Shown: in pieces, positions 12,001 through 23,941 of the stretch
How positions within the stretch are numbered: the stretch's first letter is position 1
Layout of the letters: each line of letters opens with the position of its first letter
NCBI GenBank assembly: GCA_000349905.1
Contig: KB722736.1
Location: forward strand, 410,790-474,789
DNA from: Volvariella volvacea V23
Taxonomy: Eukaryota > Basidiomycota > Agaricomycetes > Agaricales > Pluteaceae
DNA length: 64,000 nt
Direction of reading: 5' to 3'
The notes under the pieces: generated by a model
Databases searched by the model: none
What the model was told of the DNA's origin: nothing
What the model saw: only the letters and a program-made list of their open reading frames with translations
Program-made: the position numbers and the translations under genes

Positions 12001-13020
12001 AACCAGGGCAGGCCAAAACACAAAACCCGCCCGCACATTTCCCATATACGTGCGAAATTTTTTTCGAACCCAAGGAGGGATCATTCGGGTTTTGTTGTCA
12101 TTCGATGTGTGATTTGATTTCGGTGTTTCCGTGGGCGTACGTGTGGGCGTGCGTGTGTGAGAGAATTTTTTCGTGTTCGTATTCGTATTTCCGTGTTTTC
12201 GTTTTTTTCGGGGGAGATTTGCATTTTCGCATTTCGCGAGACGGGCGATGCGGGGCACAAGGTCACAAGGTTTGTTTTGTTTTTGTAATTTTGATTTGAT
12301 GGGTGGCGAGTGACGCCCAAAAATAGAACATGTGCCACCAAAAAAGAGAGGGGAAAGCGAGGGAAAAAAGAGAGTTGCCCGATGAGTATACTCCACGCTT
12401 ACACAATATGAGACAGAGCAAGAAAAGAACAGGGAAGAGTTCAAAAGTGACCCGCGAGAAAATGCCTCGCAAGGCAGAAAAAGAGAAGGGACAAGAGAAG
12501 AGAAAAGAGAAAGAGAAGAAATCAATGGTGAAAGTTCGAAATGAACAGAAAAACCAATTAGATGAAAAATAAGAAAAAAAAATACAGAAAGAAGCGAAGA
12601 AAAGCAAGATAGCAAAGTTCATCAAGAACAAGAAAACCAACAGAAACAGAGGGATCAAAATCAGAATCAGAATCAGAACCAAGAACCAACAACAATCAAA
12701 AAGATGGGATTTAGGGGATTTATAGCACATGACGAAGAGAGGAAGCGGCAAGGGGGTTGAAATATCGACCAGTTTTATCATGTGAAGAGATTTACACAGA
12801 AGAGCAAGACGAGACGAGACGAAGCGAAGCGAAGCATGCATGCGGGGGACAAAACAAGCGAGGGGAGCAAACGAACGTGCATGTGGGAGTGTGCGTGCGT
12901 GAGGAAAGAAAGCGACATGTAAACATATCAATGGGGAGGAGGGAGGGAGAGCGACAACAAAGACATGTACATGGAATTGCAACGGAAAGCGGTGGGTTAG
13001 GACGTCAAGTGCGCGTAACG

Positions 13021-13066
13021 TGAATGCGTGCATGTGCGTGCGCGTGCGTATGCATAGATGCGTGCT
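13021..13066. repeat. Alternating purine-pyrimidine (TGCG/TGCA) tract
   Basis: The tract is a nearly continuous alternation of GTGC, GCGT and ATGC steps. Such sequences can adopt Z-DNA; whether this one does is not visible from sequence. It lies about 190 bp beyond the 3' end of the Galpha coding region. Confidence 0.7.
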
Positions 13067-13248
13067 TCTAAGCTCGGTGCAATGGCAATCGGGGGGATGG
13101 AACAAAAGGACAAGACCAACAGAGATTGCAAGAAACGATCGTAAAACGCGGACGTAGAGAATAAACGAAAGCGTGCAATAGAAGGAGAGTATAAAACAAG
13201 CAGAGAAATAGATGCAAAAATAAAGATAATATAGAAAAATCAAGGCGA

Positions 13249-15575
13249 TTAAATGAGTGCTGCCACTTCGAGGTTTGAGCGCAGTACGATGCTGGTTTCG
13301 ATACCAACAGCAGCAGTCATCGAACAGAAGGAAAAATCAAAGAATAAAAATAAGAAAAAAGGACAAGAACCGGGGTGCAAAGGGGGGAAGGCAATGAACA
13401 AAGTGGAGGATCACATTGAATAAATTGTACTCACTCTGAAGGATGATAGGTAGGAATGAGGAACAATCACAAGGGGCGGGTAACAAAGGGGATAGGGAAG
13501 AGAAATAGATAACATCAAAGAGCATTAGCGGGGACGTACGGTGATTGAAGGAAATCGCAACGAAATCCAGAGTGTGGTGCCATGAGATGTGACGGAAGAC
13601 GGAAGGAACGATCAAGTTGGAGAGGCAGAAAGACAGGACAAGAACGGATCAAGTCAGCAAACCGATTCTTCAGCCATAAGAACGAAGAGACAAACCTTCG
13701 ACAGCAGCCATAACTACCCGCAGCAGCGCCGTGTCCGTGGCTGTAGTTATACTAGATTGACGAACCACCCAGCAAGGAGAACAAAAGTGGCAACAGCCGC
13801 GGGCGAGGACAAGCGCGGTACACGATCAGAAATCGATCCCAAGGCAATAGAGGGAGGAACGCACTGGATGTAAATCTCCCGATCCTTCGATCTTCCAGCC
13901 TTCTGTGCCAATCTTCCGAACCGTTTCTTGAAATATTCTCTTCCAGCTTTCGCGTCTCCCGGTGGGCCGTCAAAGTCCTGGATAGCAACACGCGCATATA
14001 CGTCCACAATAGGTCATCACAGATGAGAAACAAGCAACAAGAAAAGGAAAGGCCAGTATTGGTCAGTCAGCTGCTCCATACCAAGAGCAAGGAACGGGCG
14101 CACAGGGAAGAAATTCTTGATATTCGAATTTGGTATTTTTCGTTCAAACAAGTCGTTCTTGTTCAAGAATAGGATCTAGATCACGTCCGGCCATTAGTTC
14201 GTTTCGTCATTCAAGGTCTCGACGGATCAGGGATGGAAGGCGATAACGATTGATGCGATAGGGATTGGGATAAGGGAAAAGAGGAGAGGAGGGTGAGGGT
14301 GAGGGTGGGGAGAGGGTAGAATTGTAGGAAAAGGGTAGCTTTGACAGACACGACAGAGCGTGGCGCAAAAGGGTCGCGAAAATAGCAATTTTACAGAAGG
14401 AAAGGGGCGAAGGTAAAAGAGAATGAGAACATACAATTGAAGTCTGCTTGAACCACTGAGAATGACATATCGAGTCCCAAATCGTCATTGCGTCTTGCAT
14501 TTGATTCTAAGACACACATTAGCCTCATCCGCCCACCGCGAGACAGAAAGAGTGAACACGTACCGCATCCTTGTCTTCGACCAAGCACTGATCATACCCA
14601 CTCAGGCTGACCAGGAATAATATGCTCGTCACATCCTGGAAACAATGTATCCACTTTCTTCTCTCGCTCTTCTGTCCTCCAACATCCACCATCAGCATAT
14701 CGTGATCTCTCAGATGGAACGTCGTCTCCGTAATTCCTATCGTTCGTGCTCGGCACTGGATGATATCCTGCTCAGTCGGTATGTAGCCCGGGCTAAATAA
14801 CCGATCGAGGTCGGGGAAGAAGTATAGCAAACTATTCAAGCACAAGCGTGATCAGCCGGCTATATGCGCATATGGTGACCCAAACCTACTTCTCAGGCAA
14901 AGCAGCCTCATTTCCTCTCTCCCAAGCCTTCTGCACCCCGGGGTCCTCCCAAAGCGACTTCAAAGCCGGTAGATACTCCTTTGGGAACGGCTCGCCGTCT
15001 CTAATATCCCTGGCATTGTCGACCATCTCGACGTACTTCACGTTCTCGTCGAGGACGGTCAGCTCCATGTCTTCCATTGCGTCGAGGAGATATTTCATGC
15101 CCCGGGTTAGGTTATCGAACGCTAGCTGGCGGTAGCCCTCGATTTCTTGCTGGGTGAAGGGAATTTTGTGGATTAGGCGCATTTGCTGTGCAGTGTGCGT
15201 GTGAGTGCGAAAATTCGGGCGTGAGGAGAGTGGCATGACGAAAGGACGGGAGGAAGAGGTTGCAAGGGCCACATACCTTGAGGACAGTCGATTTTCCGGA
15301 ATCTCCAGACCCTAACAGCAAAACCTGCATCGAAAATGAGCAAAGAGCCTCGTCGCCAGCTAGGTGCCACCAACCTTGACTTGAGTAGCCATTTTTGCCT
15401 TTGCCTGTCAACCCAAGAACGTCAGCGCCAACTCAGGGGGTTGCGCCGAGAACAGCATGACACAGCGCACGGAAAATGGACTGACCTCACGCAGTTGCTT
15501 CTCCGCCTCTCTGTGCATCTGCTTATCATGTTCCGTAATCTCTAGAGTAGCACCTGATGACAAACAAGCACCCAT
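13249..15575 (-). CDS. Heterotrimeric G-protein alpha subunit
   Basis: Ten exons: 15486-15575, 15375-15404, 15277-15324, 14890-15185, 14564-14831, 14435-14506, 14104-14175, 13865-13977, about 13692-13751 and 13249-13291. Together they give 363 residues, usual for Galpha. The N-terminus MGACLSSG offers Gly2 for myristoylation and Cys4 for palmitoylation, so a plasma-membrane location is expected. GTPase motifs are GSGDSGKST (P-loop), RARTIGITETTF (switch I with the Arg/Thr pair), DVGGQKSERRKWIHCF (switch II), LFLNKNDLF (NKxD) and HITTATDT (TCAT-like). The C-terminus is IVLRSNLEVAALI. The exon 9 to 10 junction is uncertain: the obvious GTTTGT donor at 13695 breaks frame, whereas GTCTCT four bases on keeps it. 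Which fungal Galpha class it belongs to needs a tree. Confidence 0.92.
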
Positions 15576-16019
15576 GATGACGACGGCGGGGAACGACGAA
15601 TTAAGTTGATTAAGCCGGGACTTGTTAGAAGTTTGATAGCGTCAGCGACGAGGTTTGCCTAAGCGATGTGAAGGGCCCTGAGAGTGGAGTTGATGCTAGA
15701 GTTACAGACTGGTTGGGTTCGAATTGGGGTGGTGTGGTGGTGATGAGCGGAGTGATGGTGCGTGATGTTTGTGGACGGTCGGGAGTGCAGCTTCTTGCGT
15801 AAACCGAGAAAGGGCAAGCTCAGGGTCGACTCGATGAATGGGACCTTGAAGTAAGGGGTTTCAGCAACGTAAAAAGGTAATGAAGCTGGTGCCAAAGCAG
15901 AGGAAATGAAGTGAGGGATTGGCGGTGGGTTGGTGGGAGCGGTGTTTGTAAGCGTGCGGGTAGGTACAGTGGGGATTAGAGTTGTCGCTGGATCTTCAGG
16001 CTCAGGAACGCTGAAGGCG

Positions 16020-16115
16020 AGGAGGAGGGGGAGGTGAGCTGGATGATGGAGAGAGGAAGAAGGGGAAGGAAAGAGGAGAGTGGAAGAGGAAGATGAGGAG
16101 AAGTTGATTTGGGAT
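16020..16115 (-). promoter_or_regulatory. Pyrimidine-rich tract upstream of the Galpha gene
   Basis: On the minus strand this stretch is almost pure C and T, about 450-540 bp upstream of the Galpha start codon. Such CT tracts are common just upstream of transcription starts of fungal housekeeping genes. The role is inferred only from position and composition. Confidence 0.35.
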
Positions 16116-19100
16116 GGGAGAGTGAGATGCGATTTCCCGCAGAACCGGGTGGCGATACCGTGGGTACAGGCGAGGATAAATATTAATACTCTATAACTTT
16201 TTCTACCGTACCTTGTTTTGTCTCTCCAAATCTAGACCCCTTCTTGGGCAAAAATCTGCGGCCGAGCTTTCCTGTCGTTTTGATACAAGTCCTTGACTTG
16301 TCGAGCGCAAAGCAACCGTCCGAAACGGCAACTTGACGTTGAGCAGGGTTGCGCTCTGACAGAGGGTGGGGTAATGCTCGTGCAGGGTCAGAGTTTTATG
16401 AACCTCGACTCAGCCTTTCGTAACCCTGCTCTCTCCCAGCTGAGGATTCTCCTAATGGTCATATCGTTCACAGGCTCCCCACTGCAGGCCTACCAAATCT
16501 CTCCCTTGCATTGTTTGCAATTGGCAACGCTGTTGCTGGGTGCGTCCGCCGTCAAATAATTGACAGCTGGGTCCCATATGTCCATCAAAAAACACCATCA
16601 TCAAACACCCATCATCATCAGAACCTCTCGGGAGGCCGCTTCCTTTTCCAAACTTCTGGGAGCTGCTCTCGCCACCGAGCTAGTGGCAAGCATTCCACCG
16701 TCGCTACAACACCCAGCACATACACCGCTGCACTGCTTGGATGTGCAGCCTACTTAGCAGCGTGTGTGTGTTGATATGATTTCTGATCCGACCAGGGTCT
16801 TGATCGAATTCCCTCCATACCTCAGCTCACCCAAATTTCAAACCTCCCCCACGCCCATGCGCGCATATGCATTCCACGCGCTCTAAGGTCCAGGAACGCT
16901 TGGGCTCGCCAGGGGCGGGGCCCACCAGCGTATATTAATTTCCAATACCAAGCACATTCCGCCACAATGAACTGATCGAATGCCTCCTATGTTACAGAAC
17001 ATACATTCCAGCCAGAGTACTGTATGTAGTAGATGGCCAATCTTACTTATTCTTAGCTACCCCCGCCATCAGAGTCCGCAAAGCGCGGTATGGGAGGAAA
17101 AGCCTCGGCAAAAACCATGCCCAAACTCGCGATCAAGCCGTAGCCACAGGCCATTTCCTCACATGTACAGCCACAGCCACCCGTCTGGGCCGAGTCGTGC
17201 GCACTGACACTGACTGGCACGAGCTCCCAAAGTTGCCAGTGTGACGAGGATGATCTGCAATCCCACTCTTCTGGTCGTCGCCGTCGCCGTCAGTTCTGCG
17301 CCCGTGCCGTGTCGTCTATTCGCATCTGTCGTGCACCACCATCAAGCCGTCAGAGGTCTATATTTATCGTCCTATGGTGTGAGCGATGGTCAGTGGACTT
17401 CTTCTGTGGATCAGTCAGTTGCACGGCTCGGTGCATGCGTATGACGACAATCGGGGGTATGCGTCTTCCCTTCCCTCAGTGCTTGAAATACTCGCATTGC
17501 GGGACTGCCTCGGACCCGGAGGAGGAGCGGCCTCGATGCAGTATCGTGTGCGTGGTCGGATAAGGGAGAGGGACGGGCATTGGAGGGTGGAACTCGGTCC
17601 ATGTCAGTCATCGCTATTCGTAACAGAATGACTCGTGCTTCGAGCTTCGTGCAAGTAGCACTGTGCGCATCCGTTCGGTTGCTACGGGGCTTAGCATCGT
17701 GCCAGCCAGCAGTGCTTCTAGCATTCACGACCTCACCCCCTCTGCGTCTGGGTACGATTAGAATTACAGCATAGGCACATTCTGAGTTGGGATGACGGTC
17801 CTCGGCAACTTGATCCAAGTCGACGTCCTTAGCCAAAGGAGGAATACGCCTTGTGACTATATCCGTATATTAGGACCCGGGAGTAAAAATTTACGGGACA
17901 TCTAAGCGCAATACCACTCCATTGACAAATGCACATTAGTAGTCTACCCCGCGGAGACATGGGATTCATAATCACCGGCTGCTGTAGCTGTAGCACGAAC
18001 AACATGTAACACGCGCCCGTATAACGAATGCACAAGTCCTAACATGTTAACAAAGGCCAACCACATTTATGGGTATACAAGCAAAACTTCTCCCCTACGT
18101 CGTTATCACCACCATACCTATACCTCAAACCGCTGTTGGAGCTATTATTACCACCAAATACATGGTCCGATCGCCAGCATCCGAGTCCACACCCGCACCC
18201 GCACCCGCCTCCGTACACAGACAGTATATATAACCTCCGGGCTGAATAGAGTCTAAATCGGGGACGGAGGCGGGATCGTCACCGTCCACCGTCATACAGT
18301 GGTCCTGTCTCATCCATGGCCATCACTTATTCATATCTCACCAGGCCTAGGGCCGCAACAGTAGCTATTCCCATACCGCCGTTCGTGCTGAGCCTGCTGG
18401 TGTGCAGTCACGGTGCCGCCCCTGTATTGGCATTATCGCTCGAATGCTCGAGTATCCGAGTCGGGATTCGGTACAGTACTAGGATCGGCAAGCACCGTGT
18501 ACGCGTGCCAGTCTGTGCCAGTGTCAAGCTTGTCAGGTCAACCTGGAGTCGGAGATTGGCGATGTCGTAGTACGCGAGTGGTGGTGGCTGAATTGATGGT
18601 GGTGACGTGCGGTGCACGCCAGGATCGAGTATTGAATGTTGATGCGCGGGGTTGTGGTGGTAAGAGAATGCTGTAGGTCGGCTAACAAGTTTAGCATTCA
18701 GTGGTAAGATAAGTACGTGCATTAGGTTATGGTAAATGTCCGGAAAAATACGAGGGTTGTGGTTGAGATCTGAATCCCTTCCAACTATACCCCTAGCCAA
18801 TCTACGTTATAGTTGAGTCATTTATAGAGTCGTGGAGCATCGGCAGATCCAAGAATAAGTTGTTCGGACAAGAGCTGGCGTAGCGACCATCTTCGAGTCC
18901 CCGATGTACTCTGACCATTCCTTCCTCCAACCCAATGGGCCCAGGGCGGTCAGTGCTACGAGCAACCAAGCAACAAACCATGCTCCCATTACTCTGGGCT
19001 CCCTTATTCCATTATATGCACCCCTACCTCGAGTGCGGCATAACTGCACTTTCCCCTTTGGGCAAACATACCAAATTCGGACGCGTCCACATAAGGAAAT

Positions 19101-19637
19101 CCTGATGTCCTTGCAGCCACCACGATGAACGCGACTTGATTCTCTACGACTCACTTTCCATAATCCCGGGAGAATCTACTCGCATCGCACTCGATTACGG
19201 GCTAGTCCTTGAACCTCCCAAGAGGCTTAGCGTCTTGCCAGGCATCGCGCAGTCAACGCCTCCAACAAGGCGCGCGAATCGAGAGGGCGCTATTTCCCTT
19301 TACCGGGCATCACCATACCCAAACTTGGTCTTCCTGCTGTGTGTTTGTGGAGGTGGCGCAAGTGTCAGGGAAGATCTTCTCTGCAAGCTTTTGATGTCAC
19401 TTTGTCAGCAGAAACTTCAAGAAGTTTAGATAGAACCTAGATCGCGCAATCGCGCAGCTAGCAAAGACGCGATCATCTTGATAACCAGCGTCTGTCGCCG
19501 TTATTTCCTGCATTAGTACGTCCAAATTCTCGGTGTATGCGCTCTATTTAACCCTTGCGATCGCGGTATAGGGGTGGGCTTCACTTATTAAGGACCACCT
19601 GACTTCGAACCGCACTGGACAAGAACACACTCCTACA
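16116..19637. other. Intergenic, about 3.5 kb without a supported gene
   Basis: Several open frames of 60-140 codons occur on both strands, overlapping and in no consistent codon pattern; none carries a recognisable domain. The region separates the divergent starts of the Galpha gene (minus) and the Arb1-like gene (plus) and presumably contains both promoters. I saw no tRNA or transposon ends. Confidence 0.4.
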
Positions 19638-22494
19638 ATGCCTGATCCAGACCCAAGCGCAAACAACGTGTGGATAAAATACCCACCCTTCCCTGCCGTC
19701 CCAAAGGGCGTGACCATAATCCCATTCTCCAAATTCAAAGAAAACGGCATCCGCCTCGAAGCCCTCATCCGTTTACGCGAAAAGTCCAGCTCCTCCAAAC
19801 CCACCCAAGAACAAAAACAGGGCGTGGAGAGCGGTGACGAAGACGACGGGTTGGAGTATCTTGAGGTCGATGGGCTCGGGATACCGACCGTGGAGCTGAA
19901 GACTTCGCATGGGAAGGACGTGGGGAAGACTGAGGCTGCGAAGAAGAGGAAGATTAATAGAATCAGGGAGGAGGTTAGAAGGAAGGAACAAGATAGATTG
20001 GCAAAGATCGAGAAGGGACAAGCTCAGAGGCGGGAGTGGTGGGAGGTATGGGAGGACGGAGAGGCGTTGAGATTGAAGTCCTATGACCCGTAAGACCGTT
20101 GCTGCTCTGCTACGAGGTGATCCAGATACTGATTCCTATTTTGTAGGAGGATGACAAGGCTGGAAAGACTACAACTCGCGACGGAGGACTTCAAGTCGGG
20201 TAGACAATGGCCGACTGCTTTAGCCGGGCTAAGTGATATCTGGAGTCATGTCAGTTCTTATTCCTCTCCCATCGTTCCTAATCCTCACTCCACCTCTTTC
20301 AGTGGCGAATCTTTACTGGGCTATCAAAGAACGCGAGACCTCATAAACAAGTCTTCCCAGAGCATACAACCGCAGCGACGGACAACATTGAGGCAAAAGA
20401 CAATCCATTTAGTGATAACGACGGAATGGACGACGACGAAGACGAGGACGACGATTTTGGCTATATGGGAGATGGAGCTGAGATGGCAGTAGACGAAAGC
20501 GCATATACAGAGGAAGGAGCCGAAAATTCATTCACGAACGAAGGAGATGGATCAACGGAATCAATGAGGATGATCAAGTTCCTCAACAACATCGAGAAGA
20601 CTACAAAGATATTTTTGGGTCCCTATATGCGCAAGGAAGGCATGGTCTGGTGTGTATTCCTTCCTTTCCCCTCACTTTCCGAACCCACAACTCACCCATC
20701 TTGTCTTTCTCTATCATCTAGGTCCGACAAGTACCTCACAATCGCGCCCCGCCTCCTCCGCTTCTACTTCAACTTCCTCCTCCGGAACCACGTCTTCCCA
20801 GAAAAACACCACCTCCAAGGCATCCAAGCCTCCCTCGCCCTCATCGACCGAGCGGCGACGGAGCTGCCCATGATCACGGGCGTGTCGAGGATCTACCCGG
20901 ACGAGATTGGCGCTAGCGCACAGGCGCTCTGGGGCGCCAAGTCCGAGTCGTTCTTCAACTGTGACGACGCGTATTTGTTTTCCGAGCCTGAGAAGGACGT
21001 GAAGATGGCGAGTATTGAGGAGGTTGATGAAGAAGAAGGGAAGGGCAATGTGATTAAGGATGGTGCTATCATTGGTGGAGGGACCGGTCGGGGTTCGGGG
21101 GATTGGGGTTCGGCGGCTACTGGGGCGTGGGGCGAGGCTGCTGATGCTGATGCTGATGCTGATGCTGATGGGTGGGGTAAGACTGCTGATGCTAATGAGT
21201 GGGGTCAAACTGCTAATGCTGATGGGTGGGGTGATGCCACCAACGCTTCGTCATCGTTCTTCAATTATGATGATCCGTATTTGTTTGCTGAGCCTGATAA
21301 GGATGTGAAGATGGCGAGCATTGAGAAGGTTGATAAAGGAGGGGAGGAGGGAGGAGGGAAGGGAAAGGTGATTAAGGGTGGTGCTATTATTGGTGGAGGG
21401 ACCGGTAGGGGTTCGGGGAATTGGGGTTCGGCGGCTACTGGGGCGTGGGGTGAGGCTGCTGATGATGATGGGTGGGATAAGACTGCTGATGTCAATGGGC
21501 GGAGTGAGACTACTAATGCTAGTGGGTGGGGTGATGCCACTAATGCTTCATCATGGGGTACCGCAGCTGCGGAAAGTGCAAGTGGAAGCAGTGGTGCGAG
21601 CGTCAAAGTCACTAGCAATGGCGGCATCAAGACCAACCGAGCAGGTGGAGGGCAGGTCTTGACAACCAGCATCTCTACCTCTACTTCGAACTCAGTCCCG
21701 GCTCCGACCTGGAACTTCATGTCCTCAGAGACCGAGAACGGATGGGACGACAAGAAAAAGCATGTTGAGCAATGGGAGACGCAGCCTCACGAGATCCACT
21801 CCTTCTTGAAGGTGTTTGGCGGGCCGACTGCGTTGCCCGTGACGCACACGACGGGGGTTGTAGAGTGTTCCATGAGGAGGTTGGTGGAAATTGTTATGCC
21901 TTCTGATTCTCCTGTGCCTCCTGGTGAGCCTGAGTCCCTTATAGGGTGTTTTTATTCAGTACTGATGTTCCGATGTATATGTGCATAGTATCACCAACAC
22001 GTAAACTGGGACCTAACGCTAAAGCAGTCGAACAAGACCTTAGCCAGAGATTCGCAAGAGCCACGTTCGAGCCGTGGTTGGACTGGGATCCGAGGGACGA
22101 GTGTAGCGTCTCGACTCCCCGCGTTGTCGGCAAGACGAGTCGTGGAGCTGCCATCGATGTTCCTCTCAAGGATCGTCATGACCACCAAAGTCTCAGCCAC
22201 ACCTCGTCTTTCTCCGTCAATGGGTCATCTACAGCCAGTAATGGCGTAAAGAGCATTGCTCATGCCAAAGGAGGACGGGTGCATGATGTGTATAAAGACC
22301 GGATTGTGGTGCTGATAGAGAAAAGCGTGGCGGAGGTTTTGATGAAGGGGGTGGGGATGGGGTATGGCGGGACTTGGGTGCAGATCGTGAGGCAAGAGGG
22401 ACAGAGCGGGGGAGAGGGTGGGGATGAGGATGGAGGGTACTGGTATATGGACCAGCTGACGCATGTTCTTCCTAGCTTTTGGTGTACGGCGTAG
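19638..22494 (+). CDS. Arb1-like subunit of the Argonaute siRNA chaperone (ARC) complex, with GW/WG repeats
   Basis: Five exons, 19638-20089, 20147-20249, 20303-20649, 20722-21923 and 21989-22494, splice in frame to 869 residues. In fission yeast Arb1 works with Arb2 and Ago1 in loading siRNA for heterochromatin formation. The N-terminus (VWIKYPPFPAVPKGVTIIPF, then a KKRKINRIREEVRRKEQ basic helix), the helical core with TIAPRLLRFYFNFLLRNHVF and ALIDRAATELP, and the C-terminus (GMGYGGTWVQI, YWYMDQLTHVLPSFW) match my recollection of fungal Arb1. Residues about 420-585 hold many Trp-Gly/Gly-Trp dipeptides (DWGSAATGAWGEA, DGWGKTAD, ANEWGQTA, DGWGDATNASS), absent from textbook Arb1. They lie in two copies of an approximately 102-residue unit. 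An acidic segment (DDDEDEDDDFGYM) precedes the core. Family call by eye; a different conserved fungal protein is possible. Confidence 0.65.
20948..21553 (+). repeat. 306-bp in-frame tandem duplication inside the Arb1-like gene
   Basis: The sequence TCGTTCTTCAA at 20948 recurs at 21254 and the two units stay aligned through FFN-DD-YLF-EP-KDVKMASIE, the GGAIIGGGTGRGSG stretch and AATGAWGEAAD. The period, 306 bp, is a multiple of three, so the duplication adds 102 residues in frame. The first unit additionally carries a (GATGCT)n expansion encoding Asp-Ala repeats near 21140-21170. Confidence 0.9.
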
Positions 22495-23184
22495 AAGGGT
22501 GTGTTGATGGATGTTTCTTGAGGGTGTTGCCGCAGTAGTATTTTGGGTTAGGATAAGTGTATATGTGCTTCTATACCTTACGTCTCAATGAGTTTTGACG
22601 ACATTGTGAACGTTTTGAGGCTTACTAGTTGGATGTAGGGAACTCTGACATCGATCTCTGGATTTCCTATTAAGCTAGGAGAAATGAAAAACTGAGAGCT
22701 ACGCCGAGAAACAACACTGTAATAGCTGGGAGGAAGAAGAGTTGCGTTTGGAGAGTCTGCATGTTCTAGGTAAGCCATTTCGTAATGTTTATAGGTCGTC
22801 ATTAAAATCGATGGTGGGCCTCTAGTCAATCGTCAAGAGACACTTCAAGCACCAATTGACTAAACGTGGTACCAATACATTAGTTGTGAGTCCCTATCGA
22901 GACGTGAATTAAAATGCCCTGCTGGATGCTTCGAGGGCCTCTTCTGCTCATGCTCATCAAATGCAATATAATAATTTCAGTTTAGTGCCAAAATATGAAG
23001 GCTAAAACACCAATTTACTCAGAGATGACACAATGTCAAGAACGCGGTCAACAACTAATTGACAAGGATACATGCTGGAATTGAGATATGCCACATCTCT
23101 CGCATGTTCTACTGAATCTATCAAGTCCTGATAGCGGGTGTAAATCAACTCCGAAGGGAAGATCAACTTTTGTGAGGGCACTCA
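22495..23184. other. Intergenic
   Basis: About 690 bp between the 3' ends of two convergent genes. No open frame of note and no repeat was seen. Confidence 0.4.
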
Positions 23185-23941
23185 CTAGAGAGCAGGAGGA
23201 GCCTTAAAGCCCTTCTTGACCACAAGCTCCAAGGCATTAATTTCGGCACCAAAATTTTTCTTGGTGGACGAGGTAAGGCCCCACCAACCAGTCCTCTCCT
23301 CAATGTCCGCAGTGATCATGATGGTAGTCACCAAACTGTAGAAGTAGGAGGGTGCATGCTCCCCAAACGGAATGGAGAAGAGGACCCTGTACTCCCAAGA
23401 CGAGTTCCGCTTGACGGTGTCGGTGGAAAACTGTAAAAATCCGCTCGAGCTCTGCTCCTCCAGGTTGGTGAGCGTGTTCATGATGATAGCTGCAAGCTTG
23501 GACATGTCGATGGATGCCGCAAAGGCATCGTGGAGGAACTTGGCGATCTTATCCACCATCAATTTTGCCTCTTGGGATTGCTGGTTGATGGTCGACTCGT
23601 CGTACTTGTCGAAGCTAAGGTCTTCTCCGGAATAATGGTCTATGGCGTTCTTGAAACCAGGCCAGTCAAAAAAGGCCTTGTCGTGCTCAAGCTTCAAGTA
23701 CTTTCCGCTCATCTTCATGACCTGAATGCTCGTCGGGATGAGGTCCTCTGGGATAGTGTCGACGGGTTGGAAGACTGTGTCTTCCTTGATAGGAGCTGGA
23801 GAGAATGATAGACAAATAAGCACCAGATTTCAGGCGCATACATCAAGAATGCGCAAACCTGCTAGCTTGCTGTTAGGTGGTGCGAGTTATCAGTAAGAGT
23901 TGAGCCAAAAGAAGAGATGGTGGTGCTTACAGGACTGACAT
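23185..23941 (-). CDS. Cyt-like (CytB/volvatoxin-type) cytolysin-family protein, single domain
   Basis: The main exon (23185-23795) encodes nearly the whole ~200-residue domain. Two 11-nt exons (23859-23869 and 23931-23941, the latter with the ATG) complete it, each flanked by GT..AG introns. The domain has the alpha/beta layout of Cyt proteins: early helices (LIPTSIQVMKMSG, DWPGFKNAI), a helix ending MNTLTNL, strands WEYRVLFSIPFG and SYFYSLVTTIMIT, a WWGL turn and a final helix LELVVKKGF. Known members (bacterial Cyt toxins, Volvariella volvatoxin) bind lipid membranes and form pores. Whether this one does is not shown. There is no classical signal peptide. Three related genes follow within 5 kb. 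The frame is intact. I assigned the family by pattern of motifs; a profile search could overturn it. Confidence 0.62.

Larger units (their letters stand above)
7484..13248. other. 5.8-kb gene desert with T-poor, purine-rich + strand
   Basis: From roughly 8 kb to 13.2 kb the + strand is strikingly poor in T and rich in A and G, so minus-strand frames read as runs of Phe, Leu and Ser (for example a 326-codon frame ending at 13243). No frame carries a recognisable domain, and codon-like periodicity is not apparent. The region lies downstream of the Galpha gene and upstream of hypothetical copy 2. A pyrimidine-rich minus-strand transcript (long UTR or non-coding RNA) would fit the bias, but this is inference. 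Confidence 0.45.

Noticed and set aside
12330..12572. Lys/Glu/Arg-rich + strand frame
   Set aside because: Mirror of the purine bias of the gene desert; low complexity with no family likeness.
12263..13243. 326-codon minus-strand open frame rich in Phe, Leu, Ser and Cys
   Set aside because: Its composition simply reflects the pyrimidine-rich minus strand; no domain, and it ends next to the Galpha stop in a region of simple sequence.
21265..21753. Pro/Leu-rich minus-strand frame opposite the Arb1-like gene
   Set aside because: Shadow of the GW-repeat coding sequence; the + strand exons splice in frame along the whole gene.
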